From Micromonospora sp. AMSO31t (GTDB lineage Bacteria; Actinomycetota; Actinomycetes; Mycobacteriales; Micromonosporaceae): DNA of 51,712 nt. Below the pieces are notes generated by a model. The model worked only from the letters and a program-made list of their open reading frames with translations. It did not search any database and had not been told where the DNA came from. The DNA is taken from NCBI RefSeq assembly GCF_008868175.1, contig NZ_WBKT01000025.1:1-51712 (forward strand). The letters are read 5' to 3'. Below are positions 42,353 to 51,712 of this stretch, one piece after another (position 1 is the first letter of the stretch; every line of letters begins with the position of its first letter). A program made the position numbers and the translations under genes.

Positions 42353-42552
42353 TGTGATCCCGCTTCGAGTTTCCGGGTCACCGCCACTGGCGGGACCTGG
42401 GCGCCATGACCACCACGGCATCGCTCGCGCACCTCACTCCCCAGCGGATCCAGCCGCCTACGGTGCGTTGGATCCGAGGATGGACGGTACCCGGACAGCC
42501 GGCAGGAGGCATCCCCCCAACGGTCGCCCCAAACCGGAAGAACGATGAGGGG

Positions 42553-43221
42553 TCATCCGTTCGGATGAACTCGGATGGGCGTCAGTGCGAGGTCGGCGAC
42601 CTTCCGCGACCAGGCCGCTCCGTACGGTCCGACGAGCCCGACCCAACGGCCGGCCACGCGTACCTGGACGTCGCCGGCGCCGAGGAAGCCCATCCGGACC
42701 AGCCCCTGCACCAGCCGCTGCGGCACCTCCACCGGAACGCCCGGCGCCTCGTCCGGGGTCACCACCACCGCGACGTGGTCCAGCAGCGCGTCCCGCAGCG
42801 CCCGCTGCCCCACCGCCCGGCCCGCCACGCCGTGGGTGGCCGCCTCGCGCAGCGTCCCCGCCGCCGCGGCGGCGATCCGCCGGACCTCGGCGGCGGGCAG
42901 CGCCTCCACCGCCCGGCTGGCCGCCGGCGGCAGCGGCCAGCGCCACCCGTCGTCCCGGCGCCGGGGCAGCGCGTCGCCACCCGCCGACAGCTCCGCCAGC
43001 AACTCCCCCGCCGCCACCGTGGCGTCGCCCGGCGCCGTGCCGGACACGGTCCGAACCACGAGCACGTCCCACGGCAGCCGGGCCCACAGGGCGGTGCGCC
43101 CGGCCCCCGGCACCGGCCGGAGCCGGACCAGGGTGCCCGGGTCGAGCCGGACCAGGCGGGCCAGGAACGCGCCCGCGTCGGCCACGTCGTCGAGCCCGTG
43201 CCCGGTGGCCGGCGTGGTCAT
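42553..43221 (-). CDS. conserved-type protein of the ettA-thioesterase operon, unknown function
   Basis: This 222-residue, probably soluble protein is Ala/Arg/Val-rich. It starts at ATG 43221, overlapping the thioesterase stop as ATGA, and is the third gene of an operon with ettA. Recognisable but unnamed stretches include WARLPWDVLVVRTVSGT, AELSAGGDALPRRRDDGWRWPLP and GWVGLVGPYGAAWSRKVADLAL-type C-terminal sequence. I cannot assign a family. The stop codon lies inside a small dyad, TCATCCG-TT-CGGATGA (42553-42568), that may act as an RNA 3' hairpin. Confidence 0.75.
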   Translation of the reverse strand: MTTPATGHGLDDVADAGAFLARLVRLDPGTLVRLRPVPGAGRTALWARLPWDVLVVRTVSGTAPGDATVAAGELLAELSAGGDALPRRRDDGWRWPLPPAASRAVEALPAAEVRRIAAAAAGTLREAATHGVAGRAVGQRALRDALLDHVAVVVTPDEAPGVPVEVPQRLVQGLVRMGFLGAGDVQVRVAGRWVGLVGPYGAAWSRKVADLALTPIRVHPNG

Positions 43222-43653
43222 CCGGACAGCCCGGGCGCGTACCGGAGCAGGAAGGCCCGCTCGTCGGCGGAGATCCGGCGGGGCCGCTGCGCGGCCAGGT
43301 CGAACGGGACCAGGACCGAGCGGGCCCGGCTGGCCAGCACGTCGCGGTCGTAGAGCTCGTAGGCGACGGTGAACGACGCCGCCCGGATCTCCTCCACCCA
43401 CAGCTCGATCCGGACCGTGGGTGCCGCCTCCGCGGTGGCCCGGCCCAGCGCGTAGTCGACCGGGCGCAGGTAGTCGACCTCGTGCCGGCGGATGACCACC
43501 CCGTCGGCGAACGAGCCCACTCCCCACGCCCGGCCGCCGGCGAACATCATCGCCACCCGCGCCTCCTCGTAGAGCGTGAGGAAGCGGGAGTTGTTGACGT
43601 GGCCGTACGCGTCCAGGTCGGACCAGCGCAGCGCGCAGTCGTAGACGAACCGG

Positions 43654-43661
<8 letters not shown>
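43218..43661 (-). CDS. acyl-CoA thioesterase (4HBT hot-dog fold)
   Basis: This 147-residue hot-dog fold protein has the 4-hydroxybenzoyl-CoA thioesterase pattern: RWSDLDAYGHVNNSRFLTLYEEAR with the catalytic Asp/His region, then EVDYLRPVDYAL. It should hydrolyse an acyl-CoA; the chain is unknown. GTG 43661 overlaps the end of ettA by eight bases, so it is translationally coupled to it, and its own stop overlaps the next gene. The same gene pair follows ettA in many actinobacteria. Confidence 0.9.
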
Positions 43662-45330
<1,669 letters not shown>

Positions 45331-45637
45331 GGTGCGGGCTACCTCCGTCGGTTGCGATCGCGAGCTGCGGGCGCGGGCGCGGGCTTCGAGGTCCGCCCGC
45401 CGCCGCCGGCCGGGGCCGGCCACGCGCACGCCGTCGTCAATCCTGACAGGTACGCCCCGCTCCGCCCACATCACCCCGCCCCCGAGTGCGCGGCGCGCCG
45501 CCGCTGTCGACAAGATCACGGTGTGGGTTCGGCGCTTCCGGGACGGGTAGGGAACTCCGGCACGGGGCAACAGAGGCCGCAGCTACGCTCAGTACGCTCA
45601 GCGCGGTGGACCCGTCAGCAACCGGAGGTGGCCGATC
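45331..45637. other. divergent intergenic region ettA/otsA
   Basis: This 307-bp gap between two divergent genes holds no supported gene. On the plus side two TACGCT hexamers (45584-45589 and 45593-45598) in a TACGCTCAG direct repeat are candidate -10 boxes for otsA, about 45 bp before its start. On the minus side TTGACG (45435-45440) resembles a -35 for ettA, but no -10 lies at the proper distance. No long dyad is seen. Confidence 0.5.
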
Positions 45638-47038
45638 GTGACCGTCCGTAGCTCCTTTGTCGTTGTGGCGAACCGACTGCCGGTCGACGAGGTGAGCACA
45701 CCCGAAGGGCGGCAGTGGCGACGCAGCCCGGGCGGCCTGGTGACCGCGCTGCATCCGGTCCTCGCCGAGCACCAGGGCACCTGGGTGGGCTGGGCCGGTG
45801 GCACCGGCGCCGCCCCCGAGCCGTTCGACCTGGAGGGGATCCGGCTGCACCCGGTGCCGCTGAGCGCCGAGGAGCTGGAGCGCTACTACGAGGGGCAGTC
45901 GAACGCGACCATCTGGCCGCTCTACCACGACGCGGTCGAGACCCCGGCCTACAAGCGGCGCTGGCGCGAGGCGTACCGGTTGGTCAATGCCCGGTTCGCG
46001 GAGGCCGCGGCGGACGTGGCGGCCGAGGGCGCCACGGTCTGGGTGCAGGACTACCAGCTCCAGCTCGTGCCGGCGATGCTCCGGGAGCTGCGGCCGGACC
46101 TGCGGATCGGGTTCTTCCTGCACATCCCGTTCCCGCCGATCGAGCTGTTCATGCAGATGCCGTTCCGCACCGAGATCCTGCGTGGCCTGCTCGGCGCCGA
46201 CCTGGTCGGCTTCCAGCAGCGGCTGGCGGCACAGAACTTCGTCCGGCTGGCCCGGCACCTGCTCGGCCTCCGCTACGAGGGGCAGATGATCCAGGTCGAC
46301 GGGCGGCAGGTGAAGGCCGGCGCGTTCCCCATCTCGATCGACACCCGGGAGATGGAGCGGCTGGCCGAGGACCCGGCGATCCAGGCCCGTGCCAAGCAGA
46401 TCCGCGAGGAGCTGGGCAACCCGAAGACGATCATCCTGGGCGTCGACCGGCTCGACTACACCAAGGGCATCGAACTCCGGCTGAAGGCCTTCCGCGAACT
46501 CCTCGCTGACGGAAAGTTGACAGTCCCCGACGCGGTCATGGTGCAGGTAGCCACGCCGAGCCGCGAGCGCGTGGAGCACTACCAGGCACTTCGGGTGAAG
46601 GTCGAACGCGAGGTCGGCCGGATTAATGGCGAATTCGGACGGGTCGGCGTGCCGGCGGTGCATTATCTGCATCAGTCGTACAGTCGCTCCGAACTCGCCG
46701 CGATGTACGTCGCGGCAGACGTGATGATGGTGACCCCGCTGCGAGACGGAATGAATCTGGTGGCCAAGGAGTACGTCGCATCGCGCGCCGACCAGGGCGG
46801 CGCGCTCGTGCTCAGTGAGTTCGCCGGCGCCGCCACCGAGCTGCGCCAGGCGTTCCTGTGCAACCCGCACGACCCCGACGCGGTCAAGGACGCGCTGCTG
46901 CGCGCCGTGCACGTCGAGAAACCCGAGGCCCGCCGCCGGATGCGGATAATGCAACGCCACCTGCGCAGCCACGACGTCGGCCACTGGGCCAAGTCCTTCC
47001 TGACCGAACTCGGCGTGCCCGATGCGGAGGCTGCGTGA
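45638..47038 (+). CDS. otsA: trehalose-6-phosphate synthase
   Basis: This 466-residue GT20 glycosyltransferase joins UDP- or ADP/GDP-glucose and glucose 6-phosphate to trehalose 6-phosphate. It shows [10 protein letters not shown] at the start, [36 protein letters not shown], the [19 protein letters not shown] nucleotide-sugar motif, and [20 protein letters not shown] 45638 has GGAGG nine bases upstream. Codons in 46472-46816 are clearly less G/C-biased in third position than the rest. The stop overlaps the next start as GTGA, so synthase and phosphatase are coupled. Confidence 0.95.
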   Translation: MTVRSSFVVVANRLPVDEVSTPEGRQWRRSPGGLVTALHPVLAEHQGTWVGWAGGTGAAPEPFDLEGIRLHPVPLSAEELERYYEGQSNATIWPLYHDAVETPAYKRRWREAYRLVNARFAEAAADVAAEGATVWVQDYQLQLVPAMLRELRPDLRIGFFLHIPFPPIELFMQMPFRTEILRGLLGADLVGFQQRLAAQNFVRLARHLLGLRYEGQMIQVDGRQVKAGAFPISIDTREMERLAEDPAIQARAKQIREELGNPKTIILGVDRLDYTKGIELRLKAFRELLADGKLTVPDAVMVQVATPSRERVEHYQALRVKVEREVGRINGEFGRVGVPAVHYLHQSYSRSELAAMYVAADVMMVTPLRDGMNLVAKEYVASRADQGGALVLSEFAGAATELRQAFLCNPHDPDAVKDALLRAVHVEKPEARRRMRIMQRHLRSHDVGHWAKSFLTELGVPDAEAA

Positions 47039-49635
47039 GCACGAGCACCCCCACCACTCCGCCCGGCGGGGTGATGGATCCCGAGCTGCGCGCCGCCATC
47101 GGCCGGATCGCCCGGGTCCCCCAGCTCCTGGTCGCCTGCGACTACGACGGCACCCTGGCGCCGATCGTCGAGGACCCGAGCAAGGCCGTGCCGCTGCCGG
47201 AGTCGGTGGCCGCGGTCCGCGCCCTGGCGTCCCTGCCGCAGACCAGCGTCGCGGTGGTCTCCGGCCGCGCGCTGCGCGACCTGGCCACGCTGTCCCGGCT
47301 GCCCAGCGAGGTGCACCTGGTGGGCAGCCACGGGTCCGAGTTCGACATCGGCTTCGTCGAGCGGCTCACCCCGGAACTGATCGCGGTCCGGCACCGGCTC
47401 CGCAGCGAGCTGCGCGAGATCGCCGCGGCCCACCCGGGCGTACGCCTGGAACGCAAGCCGGCCAGCGTCGCGGTGCACACCCGCGGGGTCGACCCGCAGA
47501 TCGCCGCCGCGGCCATCGAGGCGGTCCGCAGCGGCCCCGCCACCTGGGAGGACGTCACCGTCACCCAGGGCAAGGAGGTCATCGAGCTGTCCGTGGTGGC
47601 GACCCACAAGGGCACCGCGGTCGACCAGCTCCGCACCCAGCTCGCGGCCAGCGCGGTGCTGTTCATCGGCGACGACGTCACCGACGAGAACGCCTTCGGC
47701 AACCTGCACGGGCCGGACGTCGGCATCAAGATCGGCCCGGGCGACACCCGGGCCGACTACCGGGTGGCCGAGCCGATCGAGGCGGCCCGGGCGCTGGGCC
47801 TGCTGCTGGAGACCCGGCGGCACTGGCTCTTCGGCGAGCGGGCGGTGCCGATCGAACGGCACTCGATGCTGGCCAACGGCCGCACGGTCGCGCTGGTCAC
47901 CCCCGAAGCCAAGATCACCTGGCTGTGCCACCCGAAGCCGGACTCGGCGGCGATCTTCGCGGACCTGGTCGGCGGCAGCCCGGCCGGGCACTTCACGGTC
48001 GGCCCGCAGCGGGGCGGCATCCCGCTGGGCCAGCGCTACCGCAGCAACACCATGACGGTGGAGACCCGCTGGTCCGGCCTGACCGTGACCGACTGGCTGG
48101 ACCTGCCGGCCAAGGAGACCACGCCGGACGGCCCGGTGGTCGTCACCGGCGACTCGACGCTGGTCCGGGTGCTCAGCGGCACCGGGCGGGCCCGGGTCGA
48201 CTTCGCCCCGCGCCCCGAGTTCGGCCAGGTCGCCGTGCAGCTCCAGCCGCTGGACGACGGTCTGCTGGTGCTCGGCTCCAACGAGCCGGTGGCCCTCTAC
48301 TCGCCAGGCGTCGAGTGGGAGGTCACCAACGACGCCGGCTACGAGACGGCCAAGGCCGTGGTGGACCTGTCGGCAGCCGGCGGCCAGGTGGTGCTGGAGC
48401 TGCGCTTCGGCACGCAGAGCCTGGAACACCACCGGGTGCCGATCCACGAGCGGCAGGCCGCCGCCGAGCAGCCCTGGAAGGACTGGGTGGCCTCGCTGCG
48501 GCTGCCCGGCACCGCCCGGGACCTGGTGGCCCGCAGCGCGCTCACCCTGCGCGGGCTCTGCCACGAGCCGACCGGATCGATCCTCGCCGCGGCGACCACC
48601 TCGCTCCCCGAGGAGCTGGGCGGCGTCCGCAACTGGGACTACCGCTACTGCTGGCTGCGGGACGCGGCCATGACCGCCCGCGCGCTTGTCGACCTCGGTT
48701 CCACCGAGGAGGCGGAGGGCCTGCTGCGCTGGGTCGACGGCGTCATCGACCGCACCGGCGGGCACCCGGAGCGGCTGCACCCGCTCTACACGGTCGACGG
48801 CTACGAGCTGGGCGCCGAGGCGGTCATCGACACCCTGCCCGGCTACGCCGGCTCCCGGCCGGTCCGGGTCGGCAACCTCGCCAACCACCAGCTTCAGCTC
48901 GACGTCTTCGGGCCGGTCGCGGACCTGATCGCCGCGGTGGCCGACGCCCGGGGCTCGGTGCGCGACGACGAGTGGCGGGTGCTGGAGAACATGGTCGAGG
49001 CGGTCCGCCGCCGCTGGCACGAGCCCGACCACGGCATCTGGGAGGCCCGCCTCCCGCCCCGGCACCACGTCTTCTCCAAGGTCATGCTCTGGATGACCGT
49101 CGACCGGGCCCTGCACGTGGTGCGGCAGCACGGCGGCGAGGACCGGCCGGAGTGGGTCGAGCTGCGCGACCGGATCGCCGACAACGTGCTGGAACACGGG
49201 TGGCACCCGGAGGCCGAGGCCTACAGCGTCGCCTACGGCTACGAGGAGATGGACGCCTCGTCGCTGTGGATCGGCATCTCGGGGCTGCTCGCCGGGGACG
49301 ACCCGCGCTTCCTGTCCACGGTGCTGAAGATCGAGGCCGAGCTGCGCAGCGGCCCGGTCGTCTACCGCTACCACTGGGACGACGGCCTGCCCGGCCGGGA
49401 GGGCGGCTTCCACATCTGCACGGCGTGGCTGATCGAGGCGTACCTGCGCACCGGCCGGCGCACCGACGCGGAGGAGCTGTTCGTCCAGATGGTCGACACG
49501 GCCGGGCCGACCGGGCTGCTCCCCGAGCAGTACGACCCGCTGGCCGAGCGCGGGCTGGGCAACCACCCGCAGGCCTACAGCCACCTCGGGCTGATCCGCT
49601 GTGCCCTGATGCTCGACAACATGCTCAAGCAGTGA
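47035..49635 (+). CDS. otsB: trehalose-6-phosphate phosphatase fused to GH15 glucoamylase/trehalase domain
   Basis: This 866-residue two-domain protein starts at GTG 47035 with GGAGG just upstream. Residues 20-260 are a HAD-type trehalose-6-phosphate phosphatase with the nucleophile motif DYDGTLAPI (D36, D38), [16 protein letters not shown] and the acidic motif [12 protein letters not shown]. Residues 270-866 are a GH15 protein: the N-terminal beta domain opens [21 protein letters not shown]; the (alpha/alpha)6 part has [15 protein letters not shown] (533-547), [30 protein letters not shown] and [12 protein letters not shown]. Actinobacterial GH15 proteins include trehalase, so the fusion may both make and hydrolyse trehalose. 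Both domains look intact. Confidence 0.92.
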   Translation: MSTSTPTTPPGGVMDPELRAAIGRIARVPQLLVACDYDGTLAPIVEDPSKAVPLPESVAAVRALASLPQTSVAVVSGRALRDLATLSRLPSEVHLVGSHGSEFDIGFVERLTPELIAVRHRLRSELREIAAAHPGVRLERKPASVAVHTRGVDPQIAAAAIEAVRSGPATWEDVTVTQGKEVIELSVVATHKGTAVDQLRTQLAASAVLFIGDDVTDENAFGNLHGPDVGIKIGPGDTRADYRVAEPIEAARALGLLLETRRHWLFGERAVPIERHSMLANGRTVALVTPEAKITWLCHPKPDSAAIFADLVGGSPAGHFTVGPQRGGIPLGQRYRSNTMTVETRWSGLTVTDWLDLPAKETTPDGPVVVTGDSTLVRVLSGTGRARVDFAPRPEFGQVAVQLQPLDDGLLVLGSNEPVALYSPGVEWEVTNDAGYETAKAVVDLSAAGGQVVLELRFGTQSLEHHRVPIHERQAAAEQPWKDWVASLRLPGTARDLVARSALTLRGLCHEPTGSILAAATTSLPEELGGVRNWDYRYCWLRDAAMTARALVDLGSTEEAEGLLRWVDGVIDRTGGHPERLHPLYTVDGYELGAEAVIDTLPGYAGSRPVRVGNLANHQLQLDVFGPVADLIAAVADARGSVRDDEWRVLENMVEAVRRRWHEPDHGIWEARLPPRHHVFSKVMLWMTVDRALHVVRQHGGEDRPEWVELRDRIADNVLEHGWHPEAEAYSVAYGYEEMDASSLWIGISGLLAGDDPRFLSTVLKIEAELRSGPVVYRYHWDDGLPGREGGFHICTAWLIEAYLRTGRRTDAEELFVQMVDTAGPTGLLPEQYDPLAERGLGNHPQAYSHLGLIRCALMLDNMLKQ

Positions 49636-49652
49636 CCTGACCGCCACGACGG

Positions 49653-49680
49653 CGGCCCGGGACCATCAGGTCCCGGGCCG
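49653..49680. terminator. bidirectional terminator between otsB and cysG
   Basis: A perfect 12-bp stem (CGGCCCGGGACC/GGTCCCGGGCCG) with an ATCA loop lies 18 bp after the otsB stop and 47 bp from the convergent cysG stop. Confidence 0.75.
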
Positions 49681-49727
49681 CTCGTCTGGTCCGCTCCGGC
49701 GCGGCGTCGTGGCGGTGCGCGGGCCCG

Positions 49728-50957
49728 TCAGGTGTCGAGGGCGCCGACGACGTCGCCGACGACCACGATGGCGGGTGGGCGCAGTCCGGCGGCCGTCACG
49801 TCGGCGGCCACCGTGCCGAGGGTCGAGCGGAGGGTCCGCTGCCCGCTCGTGGTGCCCTCCTGGATCACCGCGGCCGGGGTGTGCGCCGCCCGGCCGTGCG
49901 CCACGAGGGTGGCGCTGATCGCCGCGAGGTTCTTCAGGCCCATGAGGATCACCAGGGTGCCGCGCAGGCCGGCGAGGGACTCCCACCGGACCAGGGAGTC
50001 GGGCGAGTCGGGCGCGACGTGTCCGGAGACCACCGTGAACTCGTGTGCCACGGCGCGGTGGGTGACCGGCACCCCGGCCGCCGCGGGCACCGAGATGGCG
50101 CTGGTCACCCCGGGCACCACGGTCACCGGCACGCCCGCTTCGGCGCAGGCCAGCAACTCCTCACCGCCCCGGCCGAAGACGTACGGGTCGCCGCCCTTGA
50201 GCCGCACCACGGCCTTCCCCGCCCGGGCGCGGTCCACCAGGATCCGGTTGATCTCCTCCTGGGCCCGCGCCGGCCCGTACGGGATCTTGGAGGCGTCGAC
50301 CAGCTCGACGTCGGAGCGCAACTCGTCGAGGAGCAGCCCGGGGACGAGCCGGTCGGCGACCACCACGTCCGCCTCGGTGAGCAGCCGCCAGCCCTTCACG
50401 GTGATCAGCTCCGGGTCCCCCGGCCCGGCGCCCACGAGCGCCACCCGCCCGCCCGCGCCAGCACGGGACCCCTGCTCCGCCGCAGGCGTCGACAGGGGGC
50501 CCTTGCGTGCACCCAGCAGGTCGCGGACCGCGTCGCGGACGCTCATGGCGCGGCGGGGGTCGCCGCCGCCCAGCACGGCCACCGTCACCGGGCCGTGCCG
50601 GGTCACCGCCGGGGTCCACGCGGTGGCGGCGGTCCGATCGTCGGCGCGGACGCAGAAGATGCGCCGCTCGGCGGCGGCGGCGCTGACCGCGGCCGCGGCG
50701 ATCCGGTCGTCCACGGCCACCTGGACCAGCCAGGCGCCGTCCAGGTCGTCCGGTGCGAACCGGCGCGGCTCCCAGCGCAGCCGGCCGGCGTCCACGTGCG
50801 CCCGCAGCGCCGGGGTCAGCTCCGGCGCCACGAGCAGGACGTCCGCTCCGGCGTCGAGCAGCGCGGGCACCCGCCGGGTGGCCACCGCTCCCCCGCCGAC
50901 CACGACCACCCGCCGGCTGGCCAGCCGCAACCCGAGCGGGTACGGGTTGCCGCTCAC
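49728..50957 (-). CDS. cysG: siroheme synthase-type uroporphyrinogen-III C-methyltransferase (CysG-like fusion)
   Basis: This 409-residue fusion has an N-terminal precorrin-2 dehydrogenase/ferrochelatase-like domain (about 1-150) with nucleotide motif VVVVGGGAVATRR, and a C-terminal SAM-dependent uroporphyrinogen-III methyltransferase (about 168-409) with VGAGPGDPELITVKG, VRLKGGDPYVFGRGGEE and VVPGVTSAISVPAAAGVPVTHR. It makes precorrin-2, the branch point to siroheme and cobalamin. A low-complexity linker lies between the domains. ATG 50957. The gene follows cobT after 55 bp on the same strand, so cobalamin supply is the likely main role; siroheme is also possible. Confidence 0.93.
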   Translation of the reverse strand: MSGNPYPLGLRLASRRVVVVGGGAVATRRVPALLDAGADVLLVAPELTPALRAHVDAGRLRWEPRRFAPDDLDGAWLVQVAVDDRIAAAAVSAAAAERRIFCVRADDRTAATAWTPAVTRHGPVTVAVLGGGDPRRAMSVRDAVRDLLGARKGPLSTPAAEQGSRAGAGGRVALVGAGPGDPELITVKGWRLLTEADVVVADRLVPGLLLDELRSDVELVDASKIPYGPARAQEEINRILVDRARAGKAVVRLKGGDPYVFGRGGEELLACAEAGVPVTVVPGVTSAISVPAAAGVPVTHRAVAHEFTVVSGHVAPDSPDSLVRWESLAGLRGTLVILMGLKNLAAISATLVAHGRAAHTPAAVIQEGTTSGQRTLRSTLGTVAADVTAAGLRPPAIVVVGDVVGALDT

Positions 50958-51012
50958 CTGGCCGCCTCCCCGACGGACCGGGCCGGCACGCTGAGCCGAG
51001 GGCCTCGCCCGC

Positions 51013-51712
51013 TCACTTCTCGGCCACTCCCGCCGAGTCGAAGGTGGCGACCTCGTGCAGCACCCGGACCGCGCCCGTGACGACGGGGAGCGCGAGCAGC
51101 GCGCCGGTGCCCTCGCCGAGGCGCAGCCCGAGGTCGATCAGTGGGTCCAGGCCGAGGTGCCGCAGGGCGGCCGTGGCGCCCGGCTCGGCCGAGCGGTGCC
51201 CGGCGACCATGGCACCGACGGCGTCCGGCGCGAACGCGGCGGCCGCCAGCGCGGCGCTGACCGCGATGACGCCGTCCAGCAGCACCGGCACGCGGCGCGC
51301 GGCGGCGCCGAGGACCAGCCCGGCCAGCGCGGCGTGCTCCAGGCCGCCGACCGTGGCCAGCACCCCCAGCGGGTCGGCCGGGTCGGGCGCGTGCCGGTCC
51401 AGCGCGGCTCGCACCACGCCGACCTTGCGGGCGTACGTCTCGTCGTCGACCCCGGTGCCCCGCCCGGTCGCCGCGGCCGGGTCGACCCCGGTGAACGCGG
51501 CGATCAGCGCGGCGGCCGGGGTGGTGTTGCCGATGCCCATGTCCCCGGTGAGCAGGATGCCCGCCCCGGCGTCGACCAGTTCCCCGGCGATCCGGATGCC
51601 GGTCTCCATGGCCGCGCGGGCCTCGTCGCGGGTGAGCGCGGCGGCGACCGTCATGTCCCGGGTGCCGGGCCGCACGTTCGCCGCGACCAGGCGGGGGCCG
51701 GCACCCGGGACC
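51013..51712 (-). CDS. cobT: nicotinate-nucleotide--dimethylbenzimidazole phosphoribosyltransferase, 5' partial
   Basis: At least 233 residues of CobT are present; the frame stays open to the last base of the window, so the N-terminal part lies outside. CobT transfers phosphoribose from nicotinate mononucleotide to the lower-ligand base in cobalamin synthesis. Visible are the GDMGIGNTTPAAALIAAF motif, TGRGTGVDDE, GGLEHAALAGLVLGAA, LLDGVIAVSAAL, the GHRSAEPGA loop and LRLGEGTGALLALP with the catalytic Glu region. It is upstream of cysG in the same direction. Confidence 0.93.
   Translation of the reverse strand, partial: VPGAGPRLVAANVRPGTRDMTVAAALTRDEARAAMETGIRIAGELVDAGAGILLTGDMGIGNTTPAAALIAAFTGVDPAAATGRGTGVDDETYARKVGVVRAALDRHAPDPADPLGVLATVGGLEHAALAGLVLGAAARRVPVLLDGVIAVSAALAAAAFAPDAVGAMVAGHRSAEPGATAALRHLGLDPLIDLGLRLGEGTGALLALPVVTGAVRVLHEVATFDSAGVAEK

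Noticed and set aside
42406..42560. Small plus-strand frame between the YbjN gene and the ettA operon (starts ATG 42406)
   Set aside because: Weak ribosome binding site, low-complexity Pro/Arg translation, and it continues as a shadow of the 42553-43221 gene.
46672..49647. A 991-codon open frame antisense to otsA and otsB
   Set aside because: It is the expected by-product of extreme G/C third-position bias on the coding strand. The plus strand encodes well-recognised OtsB and GH15 motifs, and the antisense product has low-complexity, His/Arg/Gly-rich composition.
50958..51012. A cobalamin riboswitch between cobT and cysG
   Set aside because: The gap is only 55 bp and has no B12-box-like sequence.

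Overview
The window is a high-GC actinobacterial chromosome segment with very strong G/C third-position bias, many GTG starts and translationally coupled gene pairs. The 16S 5' end, the rrn leader, the tig-clpP1-clpP2-clpX cluster, the OtsA/OtsB pair and the Eis, CtaJ-like and DUF5130 proteins fit Micromonospora or a close relative in Micromonosporaceae. That genus call is an inference. I see no insertion sequence, prophage, CRISPR array or integrase, so this looks like core or near-core chromosome.

Layout. 1-615: 5' end of a 16S rRNA gene on the minus strand with a leader that carries an antitermination-like motif and three tandem promoters, each with a 17-bp spacer. 721-3303: a small membrane protein, a nitrilase-family amidohydrolase, and an EamA transporter divergent from an XRE-cupin regulator. 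3327-7672: proteostasis cluster tig, clpP1, clpP2, clpX on the minus strand, with a ClgR-type operator before clpP1. 7818-8191: tRNA-Pro(TGG) and tRNA-Gly(TCC), divergent. 8396-16992: a secreted CxC protein, a membrane-anchored Hsp70/beta-propeller fusion, an acyl-CoA synthetase, small conserved proteins, an Eis-type acetyltransferase and a protein with 54-bp tandem repeats. 17020-22720: rpiB, DUF1015, a DsbA-like protein and pepN.

22821-36374: the most remarkable block. A minus-strand run of 14 genes starts with tryptophan 2,3-dioxygenase, kynureninase and kynurenine monooxygenase and continues with the complete 3-hydroxyanthranilate meta-cleavage route (dehydrogenase, hydratase, acetaldehyde dehydrogenase, aldolase, decarboxylase, deaminase, dioxygenase, decarboxylase). 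Together these would turn tryptophan into pyruvate and acetyl-CoA. Most joints are 1-4 nt overlaps. No kynurenine formamidase of a known family is present; an amidase-signature enzyme follows instead. A divergent Lrp/AsnC regulator with a 25-bp dyad in front of it is the likely controller. The run ends with a CtaJ-like small protein and a DUF5130 protein at a strong bidirectional terminator.

36466-45330: a secreted wall-type protein with a class F-like sortase, an HNH endonuclease, an MscS channel, an MFS transporter, a truncated haemoglobin, a YbjN protein, and an ettA-thioesterase-unknown operon. 45638-49635: otsA coupled to a gene that fuses trehalose-6-phosphate phosphatase to a GH15 domain. 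49728-51712: siroheme/cobalamin genes (a CysG-like fusion and a cobT that runs off the window).
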